Notes: generated from the letters alone by a model not told the origin. A stretch of 64,000 bases of DNA from Peptoniphilus asaccharolyticus DSM 20463 (GCF_900176115.1 NZ_FWWR01000009.1:682001-746000); one strand, 5' to 3'; numbered from the stretch's first letter, positions 46,180 to 56,333 are shown. Made by a program: numbers and translations.

Positions 46180-46635
46180 TTAATTAACTTGTGTTATTTC
46201 CACCAAGTCATGTGAATCCAAATTTTTCCACTCAACTTGATATCCTAAATTTTCTGCAATAAATCTAACAGGAACATAATTTTTAGAATTTATATTTACT
46301 ACTTTAATTCCTATATCAACAGATTTTGTATTTGAATTTTTCATAAGATATGCTCTTGAACTATTTTCAAACATTCCAATTGATATATCATTATAAGTTA
46401 CCACAAATCCGGCAGTTCTATCTTCAGTTGCTGGTAGATATTCAACATTAGCTCCCAAATTTTTTACTAAATCTCTCACCGGAGCCATAACCTTACTACT
46501 ATCTGTATCTAAAAATACACCTTTTGAACTGTCAATTGTATTCCCCAATGCAGAAATTTTTAATTCTCTTCCACTTGCTAAACAAATGGAACTCATTGAT
46601 AAAATACATATACAAATCGTTATAAACTTTTTCAT
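46180..46635 (-). CDS. Secreted protein with copper amine oxidase N-terminal-like (stalk) domain
   Basis: This 151-residue protein has a signal peptide (MKKFITICICILSMSSICLA) and a single copper-amine-oxidase-N-like domain (VMAPVRDLVKNLGANVEYLP, then VNINSKNYVPVRFIAENLGYQVEW). The domain is common in surface proteins of clostridia and is thought to be structural. No enzyme domain is attached. It starts 7 bases after the glycosyltransferase gene and so is probably cotranscribed with it. Confidence 0.85.
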   Translation of the reverse strand: MKKFITICICILSMSSICLASGRELKISALGNTIDSSKGVFLDTDSSKVMAPVRDLVKNLGANVEYLPATEDRTAGFVVTYNDISIGMFENSSRAYLMKNSNTKSVDIGIKVVNINSKNYVPVRFIAENLGYQVEWKNLDSHDLVEITQVN

Positions 46636-46642
46636 ATTACTC

Positions 46643-47857
46643 CTAATTATTTTTTGAAGTTTTATATTTTTTAACCATCTTTTTTACCTTTACTATAGGT
46701 CTCTTAGGTAAAGATATGTAATTATAATTTAATAAAACCATCTTATATAGCTCTAATACTTCCATCGCAAAATTTTCTTTTGAATACTTCTTAGAAGATA
46801 TATAAGCATTTTTTCTCAACTTATCTCTAACAACTTTGTCAAATAGAACTTCCGCCGACTCTTTAAATTCAATATAGTTGTTGAAATAATATCCATTAAA
46901 TCCAACTTCCAAAAGTCCATCTAAGCACTCATCCGGCTTACATAAAAGAGGTAGTGAATTTGCCAAAGCTTCAACGAAAGTAAGACCTTGTGTCTCGCTT
47001 TGAGACGCACATAAAAATGCATCACCTACTCCATAATATTTGCCAACTTCATCTGGACTCACCATTCCCGTAAATACTATTTTCTCATGAGAAACTTTTT
47101 TCTTCAGCTCATCTAAATATGGTCCGCCACCAACTATTAGAAAACTTATATTTGCATAGTCTCTTTGCAATTTAACAAAATTTTCTATGACTTCATCTAA
47201 GTTTTTTTCTTTTGCAACTCTTCCTAAAAACATAAATAAAAAATCATCTTTTTCTATATTATATTTTTCTTTTATTTGATTTTTTTCTAGTATGTCAACT
47301 TCATTTGAAAATTTGGATAAATCTATTCCCGTTGGTATTACATCTATCTCAACATTCATACCCATATCAATCAAAGATTCTTTAGCTTTAGCCGTTGGAG
47401 CTATTACTCTCTGACATGATTTGAAAACCCTCTTCAAAAAACTATGTAAAAATTTTTCTCCAGCTTTTTGATGTTTTGTCACATATTTTACATAGTGCTC
47501 ATACATTGTATGATAGGTGTGAACTATCGGACACTTTGCAGCCGTAGCAATAATTCTCGCAAAATTAAAAGTTGAAAATTCATTTTGCGTATGTATTATG
47601 TCAGGTCTCCATTCTATAGCACTTAAAATAATTGGATCTATAACTGAAAGTGAAGCTCTTATATCTGGATATACCTTTACAGGAAAACTCGAAATATAAT
47701 ATACTCCATTTTCATAATGTGACTTGAAAGAATTGGAAAGGGTTAGAATTCTAACTTCCACTCCCAATTTTCTAAGCTCTTCAGATAAATTTAAAACTGA
47801 AGTTACCACTCCATTTATCTGTGGCTTATATAAATCTGTAGCGATTAATACCTTCAT
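46643..47857 (-). CDS. GT4-family glycosyltransferase (glycolipid-synthase-like)
   Basis: This 404-residue GT-B glycosyltransferase opens VLIATDLYKPQINGVVTSVLNLSEEL and carries THNEFSTF-like and YHTMYEHYVKYV acceptor-side segments. FLGRVAKEKNLDEVI and the EX7E motif in SETQGLTFVEALANSLPLLC form the donor site. This pattern matches diacylglycerol glucosyltransferases that make membrane glycolipids from UDP-glucose, which would use the GalU product. The exact acceptor is not certain. Confidence 0.85.
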   Translation of the reverse strand: MKVLIATDLYKPQINGVVTSVLNLSEELRKLGVEVRILTLSNSFKSHYENGVYYISSFPVKVYPDIRASLSVIDPIILSAIEWRPDIIHTQNEFSTFNFARIIATAAKCPIVHTYHTMYEHYVKYVTKHQKAGEKFLHSFLKRVFKSCQRVIAPTAKAKESLIDMGMNVEIDVIPTGIDLSKFSNEVDILEKNQIKEKYNIEKDDFLFMFLGRVAKEKNLDEVIENFVKLQRDYANISFLIVGGGPYLDELKKKVSHEKIVFTGMVSPDEVGKYYGVGDAFLCASQSETQGLTFVEALANSLPLLCKPDECLDGLLEVGFNGYYFNNYIEFKESAEVLFDKVVRDKLRKNAYISSKKYSKENFAMEVLELYKMVLLNYNYISLPKRPIVKVKKMVKKYKTSKNN

Positions 47858-48013
47858 CTCATTCTCCTTTTGATTTATTTTATCAAAAGTATTCTAAACT
47901 TTGTCAATAAAATAAAAATTGAGTTGTAATCATACTAAATTAGAACTCAAAATTTATTTAATATTTAATCTATTATACCATATCATTTATAAATGACATA
48001 AATTCTTAATTTA

Positions 48014-48043
48014 CAAAAATTAAAGGCTCACCTAAGTGAACCT
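48014..48043 (-). terminator. Terminator after etfA
   Basis: Minus-strand arms AGGTTCAC and GTGAGCCT with a TTAG loop are followed by TTAATTTTTG. Confidence 0.75.
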
Positions 48044-48044
48044 C

Positions 48045-49028
48045 TTAAACTAATTTTTTTAATTTTTCTATGAGCATAGGCACTACTTCAAATAAGTCTC
48101 CAACTATTCCATAGTGTGCCACGTTAAATATAGCTGCATCCGGGTCATTGTTTATTGCAACTATTATATCAGAGTCTTTCATACCTTGTACGTGTTGCAC
48201 TGAACCTGAAATACCAATTGCAAAGTATAATCTTGGATGAACTTTTCTTCCTGACATCCCAACGTATCTGTCTGCCGGAATCCAAAGTTGGTCTGAAATA
48301 GGTTTTGTACCTGTGGTAGCGGCGCCTAAAACTTCTGCCAATTCATTTATCAAATGCCAATTTTTAGGCTCTTTAAGTCCAAGACCTCCAGCCACTACTA
48401 TCTTAGCATCTTCTAAAGATAAATTGCTATTTCCTCTCTTAACACTTCCCAAGATTTCAGTAAGCAAATCGTCCATGTTGATATCAGCTTCAAACTCTAT
48501 CACTTCACCTGTCCTCTCTGTAGGTTCAAGAGCTTTAAACACATCTTCTGCCACTGTACCCATTTGAGGTAGAGTATTTGTTCTTATATCTGAATACAAT
48601 TGTCCATCAAATGTTGGTCTAATCCATTTTATGTCATTCTTTTCATCATTTAATAAAATTTGAACACATTCTGCAACAAGACCTATTTTTCTTCTCGCGG
48701 CAATTCTCCCTCCCAAGTCTCTCATATTTTGACTTGCAGGCAACATAACTGCAAAAGGTTTAAATTCATCTAATACCTTATCAAATGCCTTAGTATAGCT
48801 AAGAGTTCTATATTGCTTTAAGTCATGGTTATCAACCACAACTACCTTATCGGCCCCATGAGCTATTAAATCGTCAGAATATTGTTTTACATCTGATCCC
48901 ATAACCAAAGCATAAACTTCTTGTTCCAATTCATCTGCTATTTCTCTTGCCTTAGCTAAAATTTGGTATGATGTCTTTGTTACGCCCTCTTTTATTTCAA
49001 CAACACTTAATATATTTTTATGTTCCAT
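48045..49028 (-). CDS. etfA: Electron transfer flavoprotein subunit alpha
   Basis: EtfA binds FAD and shuttles electrons from acyl-CoA or other dehydrogenases. The FAD-binding C-terminal domain shows KIVVAGGLGLKEPKNW, GTKPISDQLWIPADRYVGMSGRKVHPRLYFAIGISGSVQHVQGM and VAINNDPDAAIFNVAHYGIVGDL, all canonical. It has 327 residues and lies 4 bases after etfB. No acyl-CoA dehydrogenase or lactate dehydrogenase is adjacent, so the electron partner is encoded elsewhere. Confidence 0.96.
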   Translation of the reverse strand: MEHKNILSVVEIKEGVTKTSYQILAKAREIADELEQEVYALVMGSDVKQYSDDLIAHGADKVVVVDNHDLKQYRTLSYTKAFDKVLDEFKPFAVMLPASQNMRDLGGRIAARRKIGLVAECVQILLNDEKNDIKWIRPTFDGQLYSDIRTNTLPQMGTVAEDVFKALEPTERTGEVIEFEADINMDDLLTEILGSVKRGNSNLSLEDAKIVVAGGLGLKEPKNWHLINELAEVLGAATTGTKPISDQLWIPADRYVGMSGRKVHPRLYFAIGISGSVQHVQGMKDSDIIVAINNDPDAAIFNVAHYGIVGDLFEVVPMLIEKLKKLV

Positions 49029-49032
49029 ACTA

Positions 49033-49821
49033 TTACCTACCTATAATTCCATCTGCTTTTAAAACTTCAACTAACTTATTTACTTGCTCTTCAATATTTC
49101 CTTCAAGTAATAAACCTGTTGCTCTATTTTGATGTGCAAATACTTCTTTTACAACAGTAGGTGAACCTGAAACTCCAAGTTGTTCTGAATCCATGCCAGC
49201 ATCTTCATCAGATATGAATTTTATAAGATCGTCACTTATGCTTTCAATTTTTTCTTTGCTAACTTTTTTTACTTCGTTACACTCTCTAACTACTGTAAAT
49301 AGAACTGGAGCTTTAACCACTTGTTTTTCAACATTAGATGATAGCTCTCTTAGAACTTCAAAACTTCCGTCTTTATACTTAGCATCTTTTAGATAAGTGG
49401 CTTGGTTAATTCCCAAAAATTCTGCAACTTCAGGTCCTACTTGTCCAGTATCACCATCAATTGTTTGAGCTCCCGCTAATATTACATCAAACTCTCCTAT
49501 GTGTTTTATTGCAGAAGAAAGAGCATAAGAAGTTGCTAAAGTGTCTGATCCTCTAAAAGTTCCACCAGAAAGTACATAACCTTTATCAGCTCCCATAGCT
49601 ATAGCTTCTTTAATCATATCTGCTGCCCTTTCAGGTCCCATAGTAAGAATTGTAATGCTGCCACCAGTTTGTCTCTTTAGTTGGATTGCCATAGTAAGTG
49701 CATTTAAATCCGCTGGGTTAATTATCATCCTCATGCCATCTCTTAATAAATTATGAGTTATTGGATCTAATTGAACTCTTGTAAATTTAGGTACGTGTTT
49801 CATCAACACAAGATACTCCAT
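49033..49821 (-). CDS. etfB: Electron transfer flavoprotein subunit beta
   Basis: This is the partner of EtfA. It has YLVLMKHVPKFTRVQLDP at the start, TMGPERAADMIKEAIAMGADKGYVLS (nucleotide-binding), and the EtfB signature VREL--VEKQVVKAPVLFTVV. The start is placed at the ATG behind AAGGGGG, giving 262 residues. An upstream in-frame codon in the leader overlaps the ribosome-binding site. A perfect palindrome and a second palindromic site lie upstream. Confidence 0.95.
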   Translation of the reverse strand: MEYLVLMKHVPKFTRVQLDPITHNLLRDGMRMIINPADLNALTMAIQLKRQTGGSITILTMGPERAADMIKEAIAMGADKGYVLSGGTFRGSDTLATSYALSSAIKHIGEFDVILAGAQTIDGDTGQVGPEVAEFLGINQATYLKDAKYKDGSFEVLRELSSNVEKQVVKAPVLFTVVRECNEVKKVSKEKIESISDDLIKFISDEDAGMDSEQLGVSGSPTVVKEVFAHQNRATGLLLEGNIEEQVNKLVEVLKADGIIGR

Positions 49822-49842
49822 TTTTTCCCCCTTCAAAATTAA

Positions 49843-49860
49843 ACGGGCTAATTAGCCCGT
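49843..49860. repeat. Perfect 18-bp palindrome upstream of etfB
   Basis: ACGGGCTAATTAGCCCGT ends about 10 bases before the etfB ribosome-binding site. It could be an operator or an RNA hairpin in the leader. A strong T run follows only on the plus strand, where no gene needs a terminator. Confidence 0.7.
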
Positions 49861-49940
49861 AATATTTTTTTTAATTTTATTGCTCTTTGTAAAAAGTTAA
49901 AGTTTTATCGGTAAAAATTTAACATACTTAACTATCACTT

Positions 49941-49977
49941 TTCCACTGTATAGTGGAATGAATGAGCGATTATTATA
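49941..49977 (-). promoter_or_regulatory. etf promoter with palindromic operator candidate
   Basis: A -10 TATAAT (49972-49977, minus strand) is followed by the perfect inverted repeat TTCCACT-N4-AGTGGAA (49941-49958), which would overlap the first transcribed bases. This is repressor-operator geometry. The ArsR-family gene just upstream is a candidate binder. Confidence 0.6.
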
Positions 49978-50082
49978 TTAATTTAGATACTTTTGTGTTG
50001 CATTTTTAATAGTTCTATTTTCAAACAATTTAAAAGGACTATACCAAACACAATTTTCAATAACATTAAAAATATCTAATTT

Positions 50083-50367
50083 TTAATCTTCTTCAAATAT
50101 AGCAACTATTAAGTCTTTAATTAGTTTGCTCTCAACTCCATAATATATCTCTGTTCCTTCTCTTCTACTATTTAATATTCTAGCTCTTTTTAATTTACCT
50201 AGATGTGATGAAACAGTAGGTTGCGGAATATCTAATATAGCCTGTAGCTGAGATACATTTTTGGTTCCATTTTCCATTAAATACTTTACCACACATAATC
50301 TGATTGGGTGTGCTAAAACCTTTAACATTTCTGAGCGTTCTTCAAGTTGCCTGTTGTTATAGTCCAT
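50083..50367 (-). CDS. ArsR-family transcriptional regulator
   Basis: This 94-residue winged-helix protein reads MLKVLAHPIRLCVVKYLME, VSQLQAILDIPQPTVSSHLGKLKRARILNSRREGTEIYYGV. The metal-site ELCVCDL of classical ArsR is replaced by NVSQLQAIL, so metal sensing at alpha-3 is unlikely. It lies between a GNAT gene (14 bases upstream) and the etf operon with its palindromic site, and may control that operon or itself. Confidence 0.92.
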   Translation of the reverse strand: MDYNNRQLEERSEMLKVLAHPIRLCVVKYLMENGTKNVSQLQAILDIPQPTVSSHLGKLKRARILNSRREGTEIYYGVESKLIKDLIVAIFEED

Positions 50368-50381
50368 TTGTTTTACTCCTC

Positions 50382-51050
50382 CTATAATTTTAACTTTCTA
50401 AAAACAATATAACTATCTCTATAATTAACACCAAAGAATTTTTCTTTAAGTAAATTTTTTATAGTTTCGAAATCCTTTGGTCTTACCAACTTCTCTTCAC
50501 CGGTGAATTCAAGAGGATTATTTAAATTCCTATAGAAAATAAATCTCGTCCATCCTTCCGGCTTTTCTTCATCCGCATGTACATCTGCAAGTTCTACTAA
50601 TTGAAACCCGCTAAGTAAAACATTTCTAAAAGAAGGTTCGTTGTCTGGTGACACTGTCGACATCATAATCCCAAATCCCTTTTCTTTTATATGTTCTATA
50701 AGTAAATCTCTACTCTTGTTTTGAACCCCTCTACCTCTAGCATCTTCATGAACCATCACCGATTCCATAATAACTATAGGTTCGTCAGGTATGTCTAAAT
50801 TTTGTACATACTTCGCTAAACTTTCTTCTTTATTTGAATAGCTCGTATATCTATAAGCCACTATTTTGTCATTTTTATAAACTCCAACCAAAAAAGTATT
50901 TTCAGCTGTCATCTCTTCTTTAGTATCTCTAATAAAAGTATTTTTATCTTCAATTCTTGAGTATATATCTTCTACTAATTCCATAACTTCAGCAGAATCA
51001 CTCTGTTGCATAACTTTGTATACTAAATCACCATCTCTATATAATTCCAT
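50382..51050 (-). CDS. GNAT-family N-acetyltransferase
   Basis: This protein has 222 residues. The acetyl-CoA motif appears as VMVHEDARGRGVQNKSRDLLIEHI (R-G-x-G-x-Q type), followed by STVSPDNEPSFRNVLLSGF. The N-terminal part (EVMELVEDIYSRIEDKNTFI) resembles acetyltransferases found beside regulators in Firmicutes. The substrate is not known. It is cotranscribed with the arsR-type gene. Confidence 0.85.
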   Translation of the reverse strand: MELYRDGDLVYKVMQQSDSAEVMELVEDIYSRIEDKNTFIRDTKEEMTAENTFLVGVYKNDKIVAYRYTSYSNKEESLAKYVQNLDIPDEPIVIMESVMVHEDARGRGVQNKSRDLLIEHIKEKGFGIMMSTVSPDNEPSFRNVLLSGFQLVELADVHADEEKPEGWTRFIFYRNLNNPLEFTGEEKLVRPKDFETIKNLLKEKFFGVNYRDSYIVFRKLKL

Positions 51051-51410
51051 AGACAGTTCACCTCCACGGAATTTATACCCTTATTTGTATACAAAGTTAT
51101 CATACAAGATAAATATTTTACTTTCTGCTAAGTTTTTTATTCGTATACTGTATTATTTTTATCTATACCCATTATATAATAAAAAAAGACTTTTAAATAC
51201 ATATTTAAAAAATATTTTTTCAGTGTATATTTTTATCCTACTACTTTAAACAATATATTGTAAATTAAATAAAAGTAAAAATAAAAGTAAAAGAGAGCCT
51301 TAGGACTGCTCTTTTTTCTTTACCAAGAAAATGATTGAGATTTGATAAAGTATGAAAAAAATAGTGCCAGTTTTATCTGACACTATTTAAAATACATTAT
51401 ATTATTTAAT
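51051..51410. other. Intergenic region: GNAT promoter and terminator of the surface-protein gene
   Basis: The terminator on the minus strand has arms AATAGTGTCAG and CTGGCACTATT (51359-51388) with T7. For the GNAT-arsR transcript, TATAAT occurs at about 51175 on the minus strand without a clear -35. TTGTAT and ATACAA (51088-51111) form a short inverted repeat close to the GNAT start. A second, imperfect hairpin with a T run is at about 51291-51320. I see no coding potential. Confidence 0.65.
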
Positions 51411-54400
51411 TTAGTTAGAAGTTGGCTTTTCAATGTGATTTAATGTGTAACTTCTTCCGTTTTTTACGGCCTTTAGATAAACATCTTCAAAACCATCTAG
51501 TGATATTTTTATAATATCGTCCGCTTCTAAATTAAAAATACTTATAGATTTTGTAGAGGGCTTATTATAAATCTGGATATTAACTTTATCTAAGTCAACA
51601 TAAGAATTATTTTTTAGCTTCTTAACGATGGCTTTTTCTTCTATTTGACTTAGCCATACTCCGTTGTCTTGGTAATCTTTTTTTAGTCTTATCTTTCTAT
51701 AGTCAGATTCTGCAAAAATAATTTTTTTAAGTTGAGTGTTTGGCTTAGGATTTTTTCCTTCGCTTGGTTGTACATTGTTATTTTCGGAGCTTGGTTTATT
51801 ATTTTCTTTAGTTTCGGGGTTTTCAATTTGAACTAAGTTGTAGCTTGCTCCAAATTTTTCAGCCTTAACAAAGACATCCTTATAACCAGGGACAACTATT
51901 TTCACTATATCTCCAATATTTATACCTCTAACTCCAAGAGAAGAATTAGTATAGACATAGTAGCCTCTTTCTGAAGAATTAGTTGTCGTATAATTTAGTT
52001 TGTCTCCACTAGGATATATAGAAAGGCTAGCAGTAGAGCCTTTTAGAAGGTTAAGCCAAGTTTTAGTCTCTTCATTATTTCTGTCTATGGCAATTGCCTT
52101 ATTTTTCTTTTCTAATGTAAACTTAGGTGCCTTAGCATCTTCTTTTGAAGGATTGACTTCATCCTTAAACTCAGCAGAAATTTTTATTCTTCCGTCCTTA
52201 ACCATTTCTTGTGTAAGGACTTTTGCATTCAAGGCATCACTTGATAAAATTTCTGAGCCATCATTTATTTTCCATCCAAGGAAGACTTTACCGCTTATAC
52301 TAGGATCTTCAATCTTGTAGCTACCAGAATTACTTGTCAAATCTGCGAAAGTTTTTCCAAGAATTCCCTTTAGATTATCACTTGAAGAGCCACCCTTATT
52401 AACCAATACTTCTACAATCACTTGGTTTGGTTTTTTTACAAGCTTAGCAATTGCTTCTTCAACTAGAGTTAACTCATGCTTAATATCATTTTCTGTAGCA
52501 TTATCGAAGTCATATCCTGCAAATCTATTTAAGAAGTTTTCTAAAGTTTTCCTTGAATCTTCTGTGTAAGATTCATCTTTTGTTAGTTTTGAGGCTTCTT
52601 CTAGCTTTTTCTCTAGAATTGATGAATCGCCAAGTTTTTTCAAAGAGTCAAGTGAATTTTGCAAGTCTTTTAAGGCCACTTTTAAGGCTTCCTTATCATT
52701 AGAATCTTTTAAGGAGTCTGCTTTTGCTATCTCGGCTTTCAAGGCATCAAAGGATTTTTTTGTAAACTTAGTTTCATCTTTTGCCTTTGCAAGTTCAATT
52801 TTTTCTTGGAGTTGTTTCTTTAGATTTGCAAGTTCCTTATCAACTTTATCCTTTTCGACTATAACAACAAAAGGTGATAAGCTATCTACTTCAAAGCTTA
52901 CGCTGCCCTTTCCGACAGTTGATGTATAAGTTTTTAAACCATCTTTTGAAAGGTGCTTTATAGTAGCCCTTCTTCCATTGTTTTCTTCACCAACAGGCAA
53001 ACTTATTTTAAGTTTTCCTTGGTAGTCACCAAGTATTTTTATATCAAAGGATTTTACAATTTCATAAAGCTTGTCTTGTGCAGGTTTTAAAGTTTTATAA
53101 TCCTTTAAAATCGTTTCAGGAACTGTTATTGTAACTTTACCATTCTTTGTAGTGGATTTATCTACAACCACAAGCTTTGCATCTTTCGTAAGTTTCCCTT
53201 CTATATTAACATTAGAAGTTTTGTCATCTAATTTACTTTCAATATAATCCTTTTTTGCATTTGAATCTGGTTTATCATTTTGCTTCTTATCTTCGGGAAC
53301 TTCTTTAGAATTTTCAACCCAAACCTTGTCCCAAGATTCTTCATATCCATCCTTATAAGTGTAATAAGTTTCTGTAACTTCATTTAGGATAGGATAGTTT
53401 ACAGCTGACATGATTTGCAAGTATGCCCAATGAGATTTTTGAACATCAGAAAATTCTTTTATTTTAGAATTATTTTTCTTAAGGTCATCTAATGTCAAAT
53501 ATCTATTAGATAATTTGTTTAGCATAGTAACCGTTTCTGCTCTTGTTACTTTTCCATCAGGTTTAAAGCTTCCATCTGGATAACCCTTTATTATTCCATT
53601 GGCACTAGCTCTTACTATTGCGGCTTCAAACTCATGACCTGCAATATCATTAAATCTTGGTTCACCTGACTTATCTGCTAGAAGAGGATATAACATTCTA
53701 ACAAATTCTCCCCTAGTCATAGGGGCATCAGGTCTAATATTGCCATCCTTAGCAAGCAACATTCCCTTAGATATTGTATAGTTGAGAGCTTGGTTGTACC
53801 AAGAGTCTTTTGCGTCCTTAAAGTCTGCTTTTAAGTTTGATGCAGTGGCATTTTCTAAGACCAAAAGCATTTGAGCAGCTTCAGCTCTTGTAACAGAATT
53901 GTCTGGTCTAAACAAGCCATCAGGATAGCCAGCTATAAAAGATTTTTGAGAAGTCTTTTTAGTATGTTTAACTTTTGTTGGCGAATAATTTTTTGTTAGC
54001 CTGTATTCATAATGACCTGTGGATTTTGTCTTTGAACCATCAACATTTTTATTTGCTTCTTCCTTAATAGGATCTTTTTCTTCGACAATTGAAGTACTGT
54101 TATTTTCTGTTGATGGATTTTCACTAGGTTTATCTTCATTCTTTGTGTCATTTAGAAATACAAAGTCAGAGCTTTTTGCATAAATACCATTAGCAAGTTC
54201 TACAGAGAAAACAATTTTTAAAAGTTTCGTTTCTGGGAAATCTCTTTTTATATCATTTTCTTTAATATCAATTTCGTATTTGTTATTTGTTGCAGAAGTT
54301 CTGTCTTGATTGTTATTTGAAAGCTTTTTAATATCATAGTATTTTACATCCAAGATGTTATCTTCAAAGCGTGGTACAGTTGCCCCAGAAGTTGCATCTA

Positions 54401-55213
54401 AATCTTGCCTTGTTTCATAGGAGTTTTTATCAATCCTATAAATTGTAAGTTTAGGATAGGAGTCCTTGGATAGATTTTGCAACTCAGAGGAGTAACTTAC
54501 TTTTCCATCATTTAATTGTGCATGGAGCCTAGTGTCATCATATTTATTAGTTATAACTTTTTTATCTTCTAGATTCATATCCAGTTTAATATTTTTTGTT
54601 TGTTCTTCAAACTTATTATTGAAGTAAGAAACAAGTTCCTTCTTTTCTTCATCATTAATACTTGTTTTTTTAGCAAGTTCTTTAGCTTTTTTAATTGCTT
54701 CTTTGAAAGCATCTATAGTTGAAGAATTTTTACCGATATTTACACCTGCTTGCTTTAGGGCAGAGTCATTTATTGTAATACCATTAATATAATTTTTTGC
54801 AGCGTTGACACTTTCATCTGAAATATCAACCTCTTTTTCAGGACGATAAGGTCTTTCTTCCTTTTCTCCCTTAAAGGCCACTAATAAATATGGTATTTCT
54901 GGGGAGTTACTTGCAACAGCCTTTAAGCTAAGGGGCACATATCCATCAAGGTTAATATCTATTTTATCGTCTACTTTTAATCCGTAGATATATAAGAAGT
55001 TTCCATCAACCTTATAGCCCTTTTGTCCAGAAATTTCATCTTGAACAAGATTTAACTTCTCTTCTCCAAGTTTAACCTCTCCCTCACCATTAGCTAATTT
55101 ATTTATCCATTCTTTTGAATCATCGCTTTTTTCATTTATTTGTGTTGATTTGTTGTGGAACAAATTTGTAACAAGTTCAACTCTTTTTAGGAATTTGCCT
55201 GGTTTTTTGTCTT
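51411..55213 (-). pseudogene. Large SLH-domain surface protein, 3' part (split by IS30)
   Basis: This is the C-terminal 1267 residues of a surface protein. Three SLH cell-wall-binding domains come early (FIAGYPDGLFRPDNSVTRAE, then IRPDAPMTRGEFVRMLYPLL and GIIKGYPDGSFKPDGKVTRAE). They are followed by a charged helical FIVAR-like region (KKSFDALKAEIAKADSLKD), an InlB/Flg_new-like segment (SGKVFLGWKINDG) and two beta modules ending VPGYKDVFVKAEKFG and LDGFEDVYLKAVKNG. These modules resemble those at the N-terminus. Without the IS and one TCTT duplication the frame joins 56334-58326 as PPVFEDKKPGKF, a 1931-residue protein. SLH domains in mid-protein rather than at an end are unusual. Confidence 0.9.
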
Positions 55214-56329
55214 GATAATTTATCATAACAAGTGCAACATAAATAAACTCATAGCTAATCAGCTGTGTTAATATGTAAGTGACCAAACAAAACATATTAA
55301 AAGGAGTGATTAACTATGAGCTATAACCATCTTACCATAGAAGAAAGATCTTGTATTTACCAATTTTTAAATTTAGGAATGAGTATAAGGAAAATTGCAC
55401 AAGCACTTAAAAGGTCACCTAGTACAATATCTAGAGAAATTAAAAGAAATTCATCTAAGATAAAAGTTAGTAGGGGAAGTTACACTAAGTACTTTCCGAT
55501 AAAGGCAAATGATAAATATATTGATAGAAGAAAAGACTGCCATAGAAAAAGTAAATTTTCTAAAGATGTTATTGATTATTTAACTGTAAAGATTAACGAA
55601 CATTGGTCCCCTGAACAAATATCAAATAGAAACACAAATGAGATTCATGAATTACCATCTACATCAACGATATATAGAATGATACACGCCAAAAAGCTGC
55701 CAAAAACTAGTATGAAAAATTTGAGAAGAAAAGCTAAATTTAAAAGGCCAGCAGAAAAAAGAGGAAAATTCAATGATAAAGGTAGAACAATTAAGAAAAG
55801 ACCTAAAGAGATATACAGAAGGCAAGAATTAGGCCACTGGGAAGCAGATACAGTGGAATCAGGCAGATTAGATCATAAAAGGAAAAGTAGATGTTGTTTC
55901 GTAACTTTAGCAGAAAGAAAATCTAGATATTATATAGCAATCCTAGTTGAAAATAGAAAGTCGGAAAGCGTAACACCAGCAATAATAAATGCATTAAAAG
56001 ATTATCCAAAAGAATTAGTAAAAACAATAACCTTTGATAGAGGTAAAGAATTTTCAGAATTTGAGAAAATAGAAAAAGAATTAGGATGCAAAACTTATTT
56101 TTGTGATCCCTATTGTGCATGGCAAAAAGGTACAAATGAAAATAGTAACGGACTTTTGAGGGAGTTTTATCCTAAGGGTATGGATTTATCAGAAGTGAAT
56201 ATTGATGAATTAAATTATAACTTAAGTTTAATGAATAATAGACCTAGAAAATGTATAAAATATAAAACACCTAAAGAAGAACTTTTTGGTCTCTTACCAT
56301 AGGTGTTGCATTTGATTTGACAATTCGTC
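55214..56329 (+). mobile_element. IS30-family insertion sequence, copy 3 (in surface-protein gene)
   Basis: It is 1116 bp, oriented opposite to copies 1 and 2 and to the gene it interrupts. It has the same imperfect terminal inverted repeats and is flanked by TCTT (55210-55213 and 56330-56333). It contains an intact transposase gene. Confidence 0.96.
55316..56302 (+). CDS. IS30-family transposase (intact)
   Basis: The 328-residue protein is identical to the product of 31921-32907: helix-turn-helix (IRKIAQALKRSPSTISREIK), then Asp in WEADTVESG, Asp in FDRGKEF and Glu in NENSNGLLREF. AAGGAG precedes the ATG. A 9-bp inverted repeat TTAATATGT/ACATATTAA (55268-55276 and 55292-55300) ends directly at that ribosome-binding site. 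Confidence 0.96.
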   Translation: MSYNHLTIEERSCIYQFLNLGMSIRKIAQALKRSPSTISREIKRNSSKIKVSRGSYTKYFPIKANDKYIDRRKDCHRKSKFSKDVIDYLTVKINEHWSPEQISNRNTNEIHELPSTSTIYRMIHAKKLPKTSMKNLRRKAKFKRPAEKRGKFNDKGRTIKKRPKEIYRRQELGHWEADTVESGRLDHKRKSRCCFVTLAERKSRYYIAILVENRKSESVTPAIINALKDYPKELVKTITFDRGKEFSEFEKIEKELGCKTYFCDPYCAWQKGTNENSNGLLREFYPKGMDLSEVNIDELNYNLSLMNNRPRKCIKYKTPKEELFGLLP

Positions 56330-56333
56330 TCTT

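Noticed and set aside
49843-49876. Palindrome plus T run as a terminator on the plus strand
   Set aside because: No plus-strand gene ends nearby. The structure lies in the leader of the minus-strand etf operon, so I list it as a palindrome of unknown role.
56215-56333. Extra C-terminal residues of the 5' surface-protein fragment and extra N-terminal residues of the 3' fragment
   Set aside because: Both come from reading through IS30 sequence. The native protein joins directly across the target site.
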